From Lysinibacillus sp. B2A1 (GTDB lineage: Bacteria > Bacillota > Bacilli > Bacillales_A > Planococcaceae), in contig CP027224.1 in NCBI GenBank assembly GCA_002973635.1, positions 3,358,501-3,422,500 of the forward strand: 64,000 bases of DNA, given 5' to 3'. Shown here piece after piece: positions 24,991 through 33,716 of the stretch. The notes beneath the pieces are model-generated. The model was not told where the DNA came from and did not search any database. It saw nothing but the letters and a program-made list of their open reading frames with translations. A program made the translations under genes and the position numbers. The stretch's first letter is position 1, and each line of letters starts with the position of its first letter.

Positions 24991-25001
24991 TTTTTGTTTA
25001 T

Positions 25002-25037
25002 AACCTCGATTATCGGTAGTGAGATAATCGAGGTTTA
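25002..25037 (+). terminator. Terminator of ddh
   Basis: AACCTCGATTATC / GATAATCGAGGTT (25002-25014 and 25023-25035) is a perfect 13-bp stem followed by TATTTTA. Confidence 0.88.
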
Positions 25038-25049
25038 TTTTACTGTAAA

Positions 25050-25163
25050 ATGAAAGTGGTGGATAGAATCAATGAACTGATGGATAGAAAAGCTAAAGAG
25101 ATGGATAGAACTATTAAACTGATGGATAGAATCTCTCCTTCGTTTAGTCTAACGATTTTTTGA
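25050..25163 (+). repeat. 21-bp tandem array, four units (family B), encoding an M-D-R heptad micro-ORF
   Basis: TGGATAGAA recurs at exactly 25060, 25081, 25102 and 25123. The tails vary (TCAATGAACTGA, AAGCTAAAGAGA, CTATTAAACTGA). From ATG 25050 the array reads M-K-V-V-D-R-I-N-E-L-M-D-R-K, then A-K-E-M-D-R-T-I-K-L-M-D-R, and on to TGA at 25163: 37 codons with M-D-R every seven residues. The nearest purine-rich site (CGAGG, 25029-25033) is part of the ddh terminator and too far away, so translation is doubtful. Promoter and function are unknown. Confidence 0.8.
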
Positions 25164-25218
25164 AAAATTGGGTATAGATGATATATTAGTGGAAACAACA
25201 TTTTTTGGAGGAACAACT

Positions 25219-26037
25219 ATGCCATTTTGCCAGGTAAGTAAGGCTAATATTTACTATGAAATGATTGGAGAGGGAAAGCCAATCGTTATGCTTCATGGAT
25301 TTTCACCAGATCATGGATTAATGGAGGGGTGCATGGAGCCCGTTTTTGTCAAAAGAGCAGGCTGGAAACGAATCTATATTGACCTTCCAGGAATGGGGGA
25401 GACGACAGGCTATGAAGAAATTAATAACTCTGATGAGATGTTAAAGGCTGTAGTTGAGGTAATCCATTCCTTAATTCCAAATGAACCCTATCTTTTAGTA
25501 GGGGAATCCTATGGTGGTTATTTAGTTCGAGGCATTATGAGGGATTATCAAGAAGAAATATTAGGGGCTGCATTTATTTGTCCGTTGATTATTCCAGAAA
25601 AACAAAGAAGAACAGTGCCAGAACAAAGTATTATTCTGTCCGATAAAGAATTTATTTCAACATTGACGAAGCAGGAGCTAGAAGATTATAGCTCCTATCT
25701 AGTTGTTTTAGATGAACACCATTGTACCCGATACATGAATGAAGTAGTAGCAGGACAAGAAAAAGCTGACGTCAATTTTTTGGAAAAGATTCAGCAAAAC
25801 TATAGTTTTTCCTTTCCTGTTGATGAAATGCTATTTGAAAAACCATGCTTATTTTTGCTGGGTAAACAGGATTCTATGGTTGGATATAAGGATGCGTTTG
25901 ATATTATTGAAAAGTTCCCAAGAGCAAGCTTCACGATTTTAGATAAGGCTGGTCATAACTTGCAAATCGAACAAGCGAATTTGTTTAATAGCCTTATGGG
26001 TGAATGGTTAGATAGAGTAGAGGAATTTACCGATTAA
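25219..26037 (+). CDS. Alpha/beta hydrolase
   Basis: 272 residues from ATG 25219, which follows TTTGGAGGAACAACT; the frame is open to 25168 but without another ribosome site. Elements of the fold are readable: the oxyanion strand V-M-L-H-G-F-S-P-D, the nucleophile elbow V-G-E-S-Y-G-G-Y-L (Ser near 98), the acid region L-L-G-K-Q-D-S-M-V-G, and the catalytic His in K-A-G-H-N-L-Q-I-E. The family covers esterases, peptidases and haloalkane dehalogenases; nothing narrows it. The gene is monocistronic. A long hairpin at 26047-26090 separates it from the convergent anti-sigma gene. Confidence 0.87.
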   Translation: MPFCQVSKANIYYEMIGEGKPIVMLHGFSPDHGLMEGCMEPVFVKRAGWKRIYIDLPGMGETTGYEEINNSDEMLKAVVEVIHSLIPNEPYLLVGESYGGYLVRGIMRDYQEEILGAAFICPLIIPEKQRRTVPEQSIILSDKEFISTLTKQELEDYSSYLVVLDEHHCTRYMNEVVAGQEKADVNFLEKIQQNYSFSFPVDEMLFEKPCLFLLGKQDSMVGYKDAFDIIEKFPRASFTILDKAGHNLQIEQANLFNSLMGEWLDRVEEFTD

Positions 26038-26046
26038 CAATGGATT

Positions 26047-26090
26047 CCTTTGAATTTATTGACGAATTACGCACGCAATAAATTCAAAGG
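26047..26090. terminator. Hairpin between convergent hydrolase and anti-sigma genes
   Basis: CCTTTGAATTTATT / AATAAATTCAAAGG is a perfect 14-bp stem with a 16-nt loop. Neither side has a clear T-run, so termination may be weak. Confidence 0.5.
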
Positions 26091-26105
26091 ATTCGTTCCT
26101 ATATC

Positions 26106-26681
26106 TCACTTCTCATTAGAGTCTATCTCAATTTTTATTGTCTCCAGTCTTTCTTTCGTAATATTTCCTTCTTTATCCATTGTATGAACGATTGGTGTGA
26201 TGTAAATTGAGGATGCATTAGCCTGAAAATTATTTAATATAACTTTACCATTTGAGTAATGATCAGTTATTTTATTTGTCGTTGTTTCGGATGTGTCATA
26301 ATAATGATTGTCAAAATTATCAACAATGTCTAAAGTTATGAATTCAGTAGCAAAATCTAAATCACAGCTAAAGTAAATAGATGCTGTATTTTCTGAAATT
26401 GAAATACGATTAAAAATAAATTCATGCTGTTTTGAAAATAGTTTTTCAGATAAAGTTACATCCTTAATTGGTAATATAGAGGCCATTGATGAAAAATTCA
26501 CTAAGCTAGCTGAACAAATTCCAATGGCAAGAATGGAGGCAATGGTCCATTTACGAATTTTCTTTCGCCTGAATTGCTTCTGTAAAACGGTGTTTAAAAC
26601 CTTTTGCTTCTCATTTTTTGAAACCGCTACTGGCGTTATATCATCTATATCCAACTGTAAAAAGATTTTTTCTTTATTCAT
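26106..26681 (-). CDS. Predicted anti-sigma factor
   Basis: 191 residues from ATG 26681, which overlaps the sigma stop codon (ATGA) and has CAGGAGTGTTGG upstream. A charged N-terminus of about 45 residues with R-R-K-K-I-R-K is followed by a single membrane segment (W-T-I-A-S-I-L-A-I-G-I-C-S-A-S-L-V, near 45-62) and an extracytoplasmic beta-rich domain of about 125 residues. No named anti-sigma domain is recognised; the role is assigned from its coupling to the ECF sigma and its topology. It is unlike the other two anti-sigma candidates in the window in length and sequence. Confidence 0.72.
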   Translation of the reverse strand: MNKEKIFLQLDIDDITPVAVSKNEKQKVLNTVLQKQFRRKKIRKWTIASILAIGICSASLVNFSSMASILPIKDVTLSEKLFSKQHEFIFNRISISENTASIYFSCDLDFATEFITLDIVDNFDNHYYDTSETTTNKITDHYSNGKVILNNFQANASSIYITPIVHTMDKEGNITKERLETIKIEIDSNEK

Positions 26682-27229
26682 GTCCAACACTCCTGTAATT
26701 TAGGATTTTTAGCAAGCTTTTTCTTTCCTCGATATAAGCGATTCTCCACTGCAGATTTTGAAATATGTAGAATTTCTGCTATCTCGTTATTTGTATATTC
26801 AAGGTAATACCTCATTAAAAATAGTTCTCTATCTAAATCAGGTAGATGCATAATTTCAAGAAGTAATTGCTCTTTCGCATACATTTTATCAAACTGTTGT
26901 TCAATATTATCTGGTGCGATAAGAGGAGGAATATTTTCCATAGGTAATGCTGCTAGTTGCTTTTGCTGTTTTCTGTAAAGATCAATCGCTTTATATTTAG
27001 TAATCATGCCTATCCATCTTTTAAAATCCACTTCCTCCCCAATAAAATAATTACTTTTTTGCCAAATAAGTAGGAATACGTCATTTACACATTCCTCAAC
27101 TAACATATAATCTGATGGTTTTTCTAAAATTTTTAGAGTAATTGCCTTTACAAATCCTAAATAGTGATCAACAACATATTTCAATGCTTTTTCATCATGT
27201 CGTTGAAGACGTTGGATAAAATCATTCAT
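26678..27229 (-). CDS. ECF-type RNA polymerase sigma factor
   Basis: 183 residues from ATG 27229, after AAGGAGTG; the frame extends upstream without a ribosome site. Region 2 shows V-E-E-C-V-N-D-V-F-L-L-I-W, followed by F-K-R-W-I-G-M-I-T-K-Y-K-A-I-D-L-Y-R-K. Region 4 shows L-P-D-L-D-R-E-L-F-L-M-R-Y-Y and the helix-turn-helix H-I-S-K-S-A-V-E-N-R-L-Y-R-G-K-K-K-L. It is cotranscribed with the downstream anti-sigma gene through a 4-bp overlap. It belongs to a different branch from the sigma factors at 3384 and 51535, which share S-W-T-Y-R-K; here the inter-domain region reads Y-R-K-Q-Q-K-Q-L. Confidence 0.9.
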   Translation of the reverse strand: MNDFIQRLQRHDEKALKYVVDHYLGFVKAITLKILEKPSDYMLVEECVNDVFLLIWQKSNYFIGEEVDFKRWIGMITKYKAIDLYRKQQKQLAALPMENIPPLIAPDNIEQQFDKMYAKEQLLLEIMHLPDLDRELFLMRYYLEYTNNEIAEILHISKSAVENRLYRGKKKLAKNPKLQECWT

Positions 27230-27608
27230 TTTTTCACTCCTTATGATCGTTATACATACTATAACGAAAATTTTGTGGAACACTCGCGCAAAAATGGAAA
27301 ATTTTCTTTGTATATATCTAGTTTTTTGTCAATCTTAAGCTAAATAAAAATGTCAAAGCGTTGATTTGAACAACATTTTGGCATTTTATGTGTTTTATAG
27401 GAACAGCCCAAACATCTTGAAATCGGAATTTTCCGTTATTTTGGTATTAATGGGCTAACAGTGACTTAACGTGGATTTTTTGCTTATTGTTTACTAATGG
27501 AGATTTACTTATATAGATGAGGGACTATTTTTTATCTTCAACAAATCAAACTTCTAATATAGTTCTGTTATTCATATCTTTATATTATGAGTTTCTTTTC
27601 TTACTATA

Positions 27609-27840
27609 TTATCTAAAAACAACTCTTCCAAATAAATACCCTATTCCAACTCCTAAACTAGCAGTAAATACTTGAAAGCCTGGTTTAAAAAGCATGCCAA
27701 AAATTACACCTATAGCACAACCAAAAATCATCCCTAATGATATTAAACAATCTATTAAATTATTAGTATCACTAGATTTGCCACAACTTCCTTCAATAAA
27801 AAACCGTTCATATTTGTAAAATATATTAATTTATTGATAA
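27609..27840 (-). pseudogene. Remnant of a small glycine-rich membrane protein
   Basis: An open minus-strand frame ends at 27609 and reads I-E-G-S-C-G-K-S-S-D-T-N-N-L-I-D-C, then G-M-I-F-G-C-A-I-G-V-I-F-G-M-L-F, then G-F-Q-V-F-T-A-S-L-G-V-G-I-G-Y-L-F-G-R. The G-x3-G-x3-G spacing looks like a glycine zipper with two membrane helices. No ATG, GTG or TTG with a ribosome site precedes the full frame; a 40-residue product could only start at the internal ATG 27731. It is therefore probably a decayed gene. The rest of the gap 27290-27936 is AT-rich and shows no other gene. Confidence 0.4.
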
Positions 27841-27936
27841 TGTATTGAAACTATTATTAGAATCATGTTTAATTAACGTGATTTACATTTTATACATATT
27901 ATTCCTACGAGCTATTTAAGAAAGGAGAGAGAGATT

Positions 27937-29631
27937 TTGCGCACATTTAAAATTAGTACAAAATTTAATTTGCTTTTAGTGGTGGTCATTATATGTTTAA
28001 GCATTATGATTGGCATTGTTTCCTATGTACAAGTGAAGGATATTATGCGTAATAATTTCGAGCAAAGTATAACGCATATTTCAAAGGTTGGTTATTTGCT
28101 GCTTGAAGAACGATTTAAGGGAGACTGGGCAATAAAAGATGGAGAGCTTTATAAAGGCAATGCGAAAATAGTTGACCAAGTGGACTTTGTAGATGAGGTG
28201 GGAGAAAGCATCGAAGGCGGTGTGACGATTTTTCAAGGAACCAAAGGGCTGATTACTAATTTACAGCTTAATGGTGATCGCTTAGTTGGCAAGGATGCTG
28301 ACCCGAAAGTTATTGAAGAGGTAATGAAGAAAGGCAATACATTTATAGGTGAAGCTGATGTTGTTGGGACAAAATATTTAACACTCTATGCACCCATAAA
28401 AGATGCTAATGGAGACATTATTGGGATGTGGTTTGTTGGTGAGACGATAGATGAGGTTCAACAAATTATTTTTGCATTTATCGGCAAGCTGTTTATTGTC
28501 ATGTTTATTGGAGCAGCCATTGCAACTTTGGGTAGTTTCCTTTTCACAAGAGCATTTGTAAGACCACTTCAGGAAATGAACCGTCAACTTCGAGATATTG
28601 CAGAAGGGGAAGGGGATTTAACAAAACAGCTACAAATTAGTTCAAAGGATGAAGCAGGTGAGCTTGCACAATCCTTTAATAAAATGCTGGCAAGTTTAAA
28701 GAGCCTAATGCAACAGATTGCCCACACATCTCATCAGGTTGATTTGTCCTCTGATAATTTAACGTCTCAATCAGATCAATCAGCAGAAATGACGAGAGCA
28801 TTAGCCTCAACCCTACAAGATTTAGCACAAGGCTCTAGAACGACATTACATACCACAGCGGAGAGCTTAACGGCCATGCAGGAAATGGCGATTGGTATTC
28901 AGCAAGTGGCTGAAACCGCTTCAACAGTGTCAGATGCTGCTGATGTAATGGGGCAAGAGGCATCGCAAGGAAATGATTCCTTGAATCGTGTGATGTCGCA
29001 AATGACAATTATAAATGATTCATCTGATCATGTAGAGAAACAGGTGCGGATATTAGGTGAACAGTCACAACAAATAGGCAATATTGTAGATGTGATAACT
29101 AGTATTGCAGATCAAACGAACTTACTTGCTTTAAATGCTGCGATTGAAGCAGCACGGGCAGGGGAACAAGGAAAGGGCTTTGCCGTAGTAGCAGACGAGG
29201 TACGAAAATTAGCAGAGCAATCGAAGCAATCAGCAGACCAAATTGCGGTCCTTATACAATCGATTCAACACGATACTACCAATGTGATTACAGCTATTTC
29301 GAGTAATACGAAGGAAACTGCTGCAGGTATGGAAGTTGTTGATGAAACAAAAGAGGCCTTCCAAAAAATTATGCAGTCCATAGAAGGAGTAAGTTCACAG
29401 CTTCATGACATTTCTGCGGTGACAGAGCAGATGTCAGCAAGTATAGAAGAAGTGACCGCTTCCACAGAGGAAATGGCTCGTATTGCTAGTAGTGCAACAG
29501 ATAGTTCTGAACATGTAACAGTCACTGCTAAGGAGCAATTAGCCTCGATAGAACATATGGCTTCTACAGCTAAGGAAATGGCTCAGCAGGCAGATGAGCT
29601 TCAGGGCTTATTAAAGAAATTTCATTACTAA
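27937..29631 (+). CDS. Methyl-accepting chemotaxis protein with a single Cache sensor
   Basis: 564 residues from TTG 27937, after AAAGGAGAGAGA. The membrane helix near 12-32 is followed by an extracellular single-Cache-type domain (about 35-185; [23 protein letters not shown]), a second membrane helix (about 188-210) and a HAMP domain (about 212-265, with R-P-L-Q-E-M). The cytoplasmic four-helix signalling domain includes the strictly conserved tip [19 protein letters not shown]. Methylation helices flank the tip. The ligand is unknown; small organic acids are common for this sensor type. It is monocistronic with its own terminator. Confidence 0.93.
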   Translation: MRTFKISTKFNLLLVVVIICLSIMIGIVSYVQVKDIMRNNFEQSITHISKVGYLLLEERFKGDWAIKDGELYKGNAKIVDQVDFVDEVGESIEGGVTIFQGTKGLITNLQLNGDRLVGKDADPKVIEEVMKKGNTFIGEADVVGTKYLTLYAPIKDANGDIIGMWFVGETIDEVQQIIFAFIGKLFIVMFIGAAIATLGSFLFTRAFVRPLQEMNRQLRDIAEGEGDLTKQLQISSKDEAGELAQSFNKMLASLKSLMQQIAHTSHQVDLSSDNLTSQSDQSAEMTRALASTLQDLAQGSRTTLHTTAESLTAMQEMAIGIQQVAETASTVSDAADVMGQEASQGNDSLNRVMSQMTIINDSSDHVEKQVRILGEQSQQIGNIVDVITSIADQTNLLALNAAIEAARAGEQGKGFAVVADEVRKLAEQSKQSADQIAVLIQSIQHDTTNVITAISSNTKETAAGMEVVDETKEAFQKIMQSIEGVSSQLHDISAVTEQMSASIEEVTASTEEMARIASSATDSSEHVTVTAKEQLASIEHMASTAKEMAQQADELQGLLKKFHY

Positions 29632-29657
29632 GGCTAAGCAACAGATGTAAGGTTAAG

Positions 29658-29706
29658 AAAAAGCACCTGACACCTCTAAATTTTATAGAGGGTTAGGTGC
29701 TTTTTC
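29658..29706 (+). terminator. Terminator of the chemoreceptor gene
   Basis: AAAAGCACCT-n-CCTCTA / TAGAGG-n-AGGTGCTTTTTCTTT is an extended hairpin followed by a T-run. Confidence 0.85.
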
Positions 29707-29897
29707 TTTGTATTGAAATACGCTCTAAAATATTATCAAGTACAATTAAGCAATGGACAGCCTATTACTTTAAAAAAAGTACAGTTAATGCAGGTGAAAT
29801 TCCAGCAGCATTACACAATCTGTAAACCAACTTTATGAATACTTGTGGAGCTATATATCAACATTAGTGTTTTGCTTATAACGGCTGTACAAATAGA

Positions 29898-29927
29898 AAC
29901 GCTAGCATAGTCGTAGCGTTATTTTTA
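29898..29927 (+). terminator. Short hairpin with T-run upstream of the zinc-ribbon gene
   Basis: AACGCT-n11-AGCGTT followed by ATTTTTATT. The stretch 29707-29992 shows no gene, only this hairpin. Confidence 0.5.
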
Positions 29928-29992
29928 TTGTCTAAATCAGCAGGGAAATCCTTCCTTTAGTCGAATTGGGTAAGATGAAAGGAGTGAATTTT

Positions 29993-30172
29993 ATGGCAAA
30001 GCCAAAGTGTCCTGAATGTAAAATTGAGGGATTAGAACACATAGTATCTGAAGATAGTACTGAAGAATCAGAAGATGGACAACCATGGTTTAATATTGCT
30101 TATTGTAATAACTGTGGGCATGTATATGGTATTTTTAACAAATATTCGCTTAATCCTTTTGATTTTGACTAA
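29993..30172 (+). CDS. Small zinc-ribbon protein
   Basis: 59 residues from ATG 29993, which has AAAGGAGTGAA upstream; an earlier frame start at 29966 has no such site. Two cysteine pairs, K-C-P-E-C-K and Y-C-N-N-C-G-H, about 37 residues apart, form a rubredoxin-like zinc ribbon. The stretch between them is acidic (E-D-S-T-E-E-S-E-D-G). The end is S-L-N-P-F-D-F-D. Conserved proteins of this kind in Bacillus have no assigned function. It has its own terminator at 30238-30277. Confidence 0.75.
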   Translation: MAKPKCPECKIEGLEHIVSEDSTEESEDGQPWFNIAYCNNCGHVYGIFNKYSLNPFDFD

Positions 30173-30237
30173 TTTAAAGTGAAAAAATGCTTAATTTCTC
30201 AAATTTCTATATGAACAAATAAATTATTATCAAACGA

Positions 30238-30277
30238 AAAACTTTACTGACAGTGGATGTCAGTGAAGTTTTTTTAT
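30238..30277 (+). terminator. Terminator of the zinc-ribbon gene
   Basis: AAAACTTTACTGACA / TGTCAGTGAAGTTTTTTT with a 5-nt loop and a seven-T run. Confidence 0.85.
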
Positions 30278-30312
30278 AATAGGATTTATTAATTAGAAAG
30301 GAAGTGTCTATT

Positions 30313-30939
30313 ATGAATGCAAAGGTGTATCTTTATGTATTTGATACAATGTCAGACTGGGAGATAGGCTATTTAATTGCTGAACTTAACTCAGGAAGGT
30401 ATTTTATAAAGGAACTAGCACCTTTAGAGGTGATTACAGTAGGTCTTCATAAAAATGCTGTTACAACAATGGGAGGATTAAAAATAATACCTAGTGTTTC
30501 TATTGATGAGTGTATTTTAACAAGTTCGGATGTTTTTGTACTTCCTGGAGGAAATACTTGGATGGATTCAATTCATGATCCTATTTTGAAAAAGGTATCT
30601 AAATATTTAAGGGAAGAAATTATTGTTGCTGCAATTTGTGGTGCAACAGTGAGATTGGCAAACGAGGGGTTACTAGATTCTAAAAGACACACAAGTAATC
30701 ATCTAGAATATTTGAAAATGGTTTGTCCTAATTATAGTGGAGAAAAATATTATGAAATGGAACCGGCTGTAACTGATGGTAATTTAATTACTGCATCAGG
30801 AATAGCTCCTTTGGAATTTACAATGCATGTATTGAAATTGCTTGGTGTATTTGCACCTGAAACATTACATGCATGGTTCAAGCTGTATCAGACGCAAGAA
30901 CCAAAATACTTTTTTGATTTAATGAATTCTATTGAATAG
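30313..30939 (+). CDS. DJ-1/PfpI family protein (YoaZ-like)
   Basis: 208 residues from ATG 30313, with AAAGGAAGTG upstream; the GTG at 30304 overlaps that site. The nucleophile elbow is A-A-I-C-G-A-T-V-R-L-A (Cys near 108), preceded by V-L-P-G-G-N-T-W. The N-terminus V-Y-L-Y-V-F-D-T-M-S-D-W-E resembles B. subtilis YoaZ, an intracellular-protease-like protein. It differs from the DJ-1 protein at 1886 in the motif around the cysteine. A vestige with a GGGAGG site and a signal-peptide-like frame but no start codon lies just after it (30945-31022). Confidence 0.85.
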   Translation: MNAKVYLYVFDTMSDWEIGYLIAELNSGRYFIKELAPLEVITVGLHKNAVTTMGGLKIIPSVSIDECILTSSDVFVLPGGNTWMDSIHDPILKKVSKYLREEIIVAAICGATVRLANEGLLDSKRHTSNHLEYLKMVCPNYSGEKYYEMEPAVTDGNLITASGIAPLEFTMHVLKLLGVFAPETLHAWFKLYQTQEPKYFFDLMNSIE

Positions 30940-31066
30940 AAAATGGGAGGAATATTATTAAAAGAATAAAAGCGATAATCTTCATCTTGCTAGCATTTAT
31001 TTTTTCACAAAGGTTCCCATAATGGATACATATCAGTAAAATAGAGTAGGTTAGGGGGACTTTATT

Positions 31067-31330
31067 TTGAAAGATCAACGATTTAAAGTTGCGCATCGAG
31101 AGGCGCTTATTGGTGTCGTGCTTGTCATCGTCAATTTTGCGATTTGGTTTGGCTTTGCCTATGGACTAGGTTCTGGTGATCCGACAAGCTATACCTATGT
31201 TTTCGGTTTCCCTGCGTGGTTTTTCTATAGCTGTATCGCAGGGACAGGCTTTATGATACTTCTCATTTGGCTTGTCATGAAACTTTTCTTCAAAGAGGTA
31301 CCGTTTGAGGATGAGGAGGTGGATCGATAA
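31067..31330 (+). CDS. yhdT: YhdT/DUF997 small membrane subunit next to PanF
   Basis: 87 residues from TTG 31067 (TTAGGGGGAC upstream), with two membrane helices (near 14-34 and 52-74) and an acidic C-terminus. R-E-A-L-I-G-V-V-L-V-I-V-N-F and Y-V-F-G-F-P-A-W-F-F-Y-S-C match the DUF997/YhdT family, which is encoded beside panF in enterobacteria and Bacilli. The stop codon overlaps the panF ATG (TAATG). By analogy with other small partners of solute:sodium symporters it may help assembly or activity; this has not been shown here. Confidence 0.87.
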   Translation: MKDQRFKVAHREALIGVVLVIVNFAIWFGFAYGLGSGDPTSYTYVFGFPAWFFYSCIAGTGFMILLIWLVMKLFFKEVPFEDEEVDR

Positions 31331-32775
31331 TGCATTGGCAAGTTATTTTTCCACTGTTATTATTTTTAGTCATTATCTTTGGTATTGGTGTCTGGGCTAA
31401 TAAGCATGTACGTTCCTCCAATTCATTTTTACAGGAGTACTTTCTTGGTGGTCGTGAAATGGGAGGCTTCCTCTTAGCTATGACCATGATAGCTACGTAT
31501 GGTAGTGCAAGTAGTTTTATTGGTGGTCCAGGTGTTGCTTACACGAAAGGTCTAGGTTGGGTGTTATTAGCAATGGCACAGCTTCCGGCAGGCTATTTTG
31601 TGCTTATGATATTAGGGAAGAAATTTGCCATTCTTGCAAGACGTTATCATGCCATTACTTTAATTGATTTTTTACGAGAGCGCTATAAAAGTCATGTGAT
31701 TGTCATCTTATCCGCAATTAGTATTATTGTCTTTTTATTTTCTGCCATGATGGCCCAATGGGTAGGTGGCGCACGTCTTATTGAATCATTAACAGGCTTA
31801 AACTACACAGCAGCACTCTTTATTTTTGCTATTTCTGTATTAGTGTATGTCATTATCGGTGGTTTTCGTGCTGTTGCATTAACAGATACTGTGCAGGGCT
31901 CTATTATGGTCATTGGAACGATAATATTATTAATTGGGACAATTATCGCAGGTGGAGGCATCGATCAAATTATGGCATCCCTTGTCGCGGAAAACCCGAA
32001 TTTTGTCTCTCCATTTGGAGCAGAGGGAGAGTTAACACCATTATATGTTTCTACATTTTGGATTTTGATTGGGGTTGGCGTTGTGGGGCTTCCACAAATC
32101 GCAGTTCGTGCTATGAGCTATAAGGATTCTAAGAGCATGCATTTAGCGATTATCATTGGTACTATTGCCATTGGAACAATCATGTTTGGGATGCATTTAA
32201 TTGGTGTCTTAGCTCGTCCAGTTTTACCAGGAATTGAGATTGGGGATAAGGTAATGCCGCTACTGACATTAAAGGTTTTACCGCCATTTTTAGCAGGTGT
32301 AGTCTTAGCCGCACCAATGGCCGCCACAATGTCAACAGTCAACGCATTATTGATGCTTGTAAGCTCTACTGTAGTGAAGGATATTTATCTAAATTATATA
32401 AAACCAACAGCTAATGATACAGAAATTAAGCGGGCTAGCTTTATTGTCACGACTGTTATAGGTTTAGCCGTTATCGTTTTTGCTGTGAATCCACCAGATT
32501 TATTAGTGTGGCTGAATTTATTTGCCTTTGGTGGACTTGAGGCAGTCTTTATTTGGACCGTTGTATTAGGGCTATATTGGAAGAAGGCTAATAAGTACGG
32601 TGCTATTGCGTCAATGTTTTCAGGCATGATCTTGTATATTGTTATTGATCGTTTTTACCCGTCCATCTTCGGAATGCATACCGTGACTATCCCGATTGTC
32701 GCTTCTTTATTTATCTTTGTAATTGTAAGTTTATTAACAAGCCATAAATTTAAGGAAGATAAGTTATTTATTTAA
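31330..32775 (+). CDS. panF: Sodium/pantothenate symporter
   Basis: 481 residues with about thirteen membrane helices of the solute:sodium symporter family. The segment Y-F-L-G-G-R-E-M-G-G-F-L-L-A-M-T-M (near 37-53) and S-S-F-I-G-G-P-G-V-A-Y-T-K-G-L-G-W are PanF hallmarks. A-P-M-A-A-T-M-S-T-V-N-A (near 326) is the SSS core. It imports pantothenate for coenzyme A synthesis. It is translationally coupled to the yhdT-type gene by the TAATG overlap. A perfect hairpin (32780-32813) ends the operon and serves the convergent TSUP gene as well. Confidence 0.93.
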   Translation: MHWQVIFPLLLFLVIIFGIGVWANKHVRSSNSFLQEYFLGGREMGGFLLAMTMIATYGSASSFIGGPGVAYTKGLGWVLLAMAQLPAGYFVLMILGKKFAILARRYHAITLIDFLRERYKSHVIVILSAISIIVFLFSAMMAQWVGGARLIESLTGLNYTAALFIFAISVLVYVIIGGFRAVALTDTVQGSIMVIGTIILLIGTIIAGGGIDQIMASLVAENPNFVSPFGAEGELTPLYVSTFWILIGVGVVGLPQIAVRAMSYKDSKSMHLAIIIGTIAIGTIMFGMHLIGVLARPVLPGIEIGDKVMPLLTLKVLPPFLAGVVLAAPMAATMSTVNALLMLVSSTVVKDIYLNYIKPTANDTEIKRASFIVTTVIGLAVIVFAVNPPDLLVWLNLFAFGGLEAVFIWTVVLGLYWKKANKYGAIASMFSGMILYIVIDRFYPSIFGMHTVTIPIVASLFIFVIVSLLTSHKFKEDKLFI

Positions 32776-32779
32776 CTAG

Positions 32780-32813
32780 AAAAATGCCGTGAAATTTCGT
32801 TCACGGCATTTTT
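32780..32813. terminator. Bidirectional terminator between panF and the TSUP gene
   Basis: AAAAATGCCGTGA / TCACGGCATTTTT is a perfect 13-bp stem with poly-A and poly-T flanks and an 8-nt loop. Confidence 0.9.
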
Positions 32814-32821
32814 CATGTCTA

Positions 32822-33592
32822 TTAATGAGCAAAGTAATCATATGCATTTTTTGTTAATAATGTTATGGTCACAATAATAAACAAAACACGCACAAAACCG
32901 CTACCTTTTTTAATGGCTACACGTGAACCTACCATCGCACCAGCAATTTGAGCGATGCCCATTATGAAACCATAGGCAAAATGAACATGTCCTAAGTAGA
33001 CGAACATTAAAAGACCCGCAAAATTACTTGCTAAATTTAAAAACTTTGCATTTCCTGCAGCCTTTAAAAAATCAAAGCCAACAAGTAAAAAGCTAAAGAT
33101 TAAGAATGATCCAGTACCTGGACCAAGAAACCCATCATAAAACCCAATACTAAATAGCAAAAACATAAATAAAGCCAAGTGTAAAGGAGATAATGTTTTA
33201 ACAGCAGATACAGAGCCCCAATCCTTTTTAAAAATCGTATAAACTGCTACTCCTGCTAGCATTATGAGCATGATTGGTTTGAGTAGCGAGGGATTGATTA
33301 AATGTACAGTCCATGCGCCAAATAACGATCCAACAAAGGCTAGTGGAAAGTATTTTATGACAGAACGAATGTCTAACTGTCCTGAACGATAAAAGGAAAT
33401 CGTAGAGGTTAAAGAACCCATAGTACCCGCTAACTTATTGGTTGCAACGGCTGCTGCAGGATTTAAACCCGCAAACAAAAGAGCAGGTAATGAGATTAAG
33501 CCACCACCACCAACCACAGAGTCTACAAAGGCTGCGAGAAACCCAAACGCAATCAATAAAATTACTACATTTACATCTACTTCAAAAAGCAT
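32822..33592 (-). CDS. TSUP family (TauE/SafE) anion exporter
   Basis: 256 residues with seven to eight membrane helices. The two internal repeats characteristic of TSUP are visible: V-D-S-V-V-G-G-G-G-L-I-S-L-P near residue 24, with N-P-x-x-A-V-A-T-N-K following, and F-Y-D-G-F-L-G-P-G-T-G-S-F-L near 151. Family members move sulfite, sulfoacetate, taurine-derived or other organic anions. The start codon is ATG 33592 with GAGGTGTC upstream. It is divergent from a TrmB-like regulator, 124 bp away, which could control it. Confidence 0.88.
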   Translation of the reverse strand: MLFEVDVNVVILLIAFGFLAAFVDSVVGGGGLISLPALLFAGLNPAAAVATNKLAGTMGSLTSTISFYRSGQLDIRSVIKYFPLAFVGSLFGAWTVHLINPSLLKPIMLIMLAGVAVYTIFKKDWGSVSAVKTLSPLHLALFMFLLFSIGFYDGFLGPGTGSFLIFSFLLVGFDFLKAAGNAKFLNLASNFAGLLMFVYLGHVHFAYGFIMGIAQIAGAMVGSRVAIKKGSGFVRVLFIIVTITLLTKNAYDYFAH

Positions 33593-33716
33593 GTTGACAC
33601 CTCATTAGATAGTTACTACTGAAATAGTAACTAATTTTTATTTCGCTGTAAAGACTATTTTTTCATTAGCTTCTATTCATCAAATTATTCTATAATAAAG
33701 GAAATGGAGGGATTGG

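Noticed and set aside
30945..31022. GGGAGG site followed by a signal-peptide-like frame (K-R-I-K-A-I-I-F-I-L-L-A-F-I-F)
   Set aside because: There is no ATG, GTG or TTG at the right distance, and the frame stops after about 22 codons. Possibly the vestige of a lipoprotein or exported-protein gene, too short to call.
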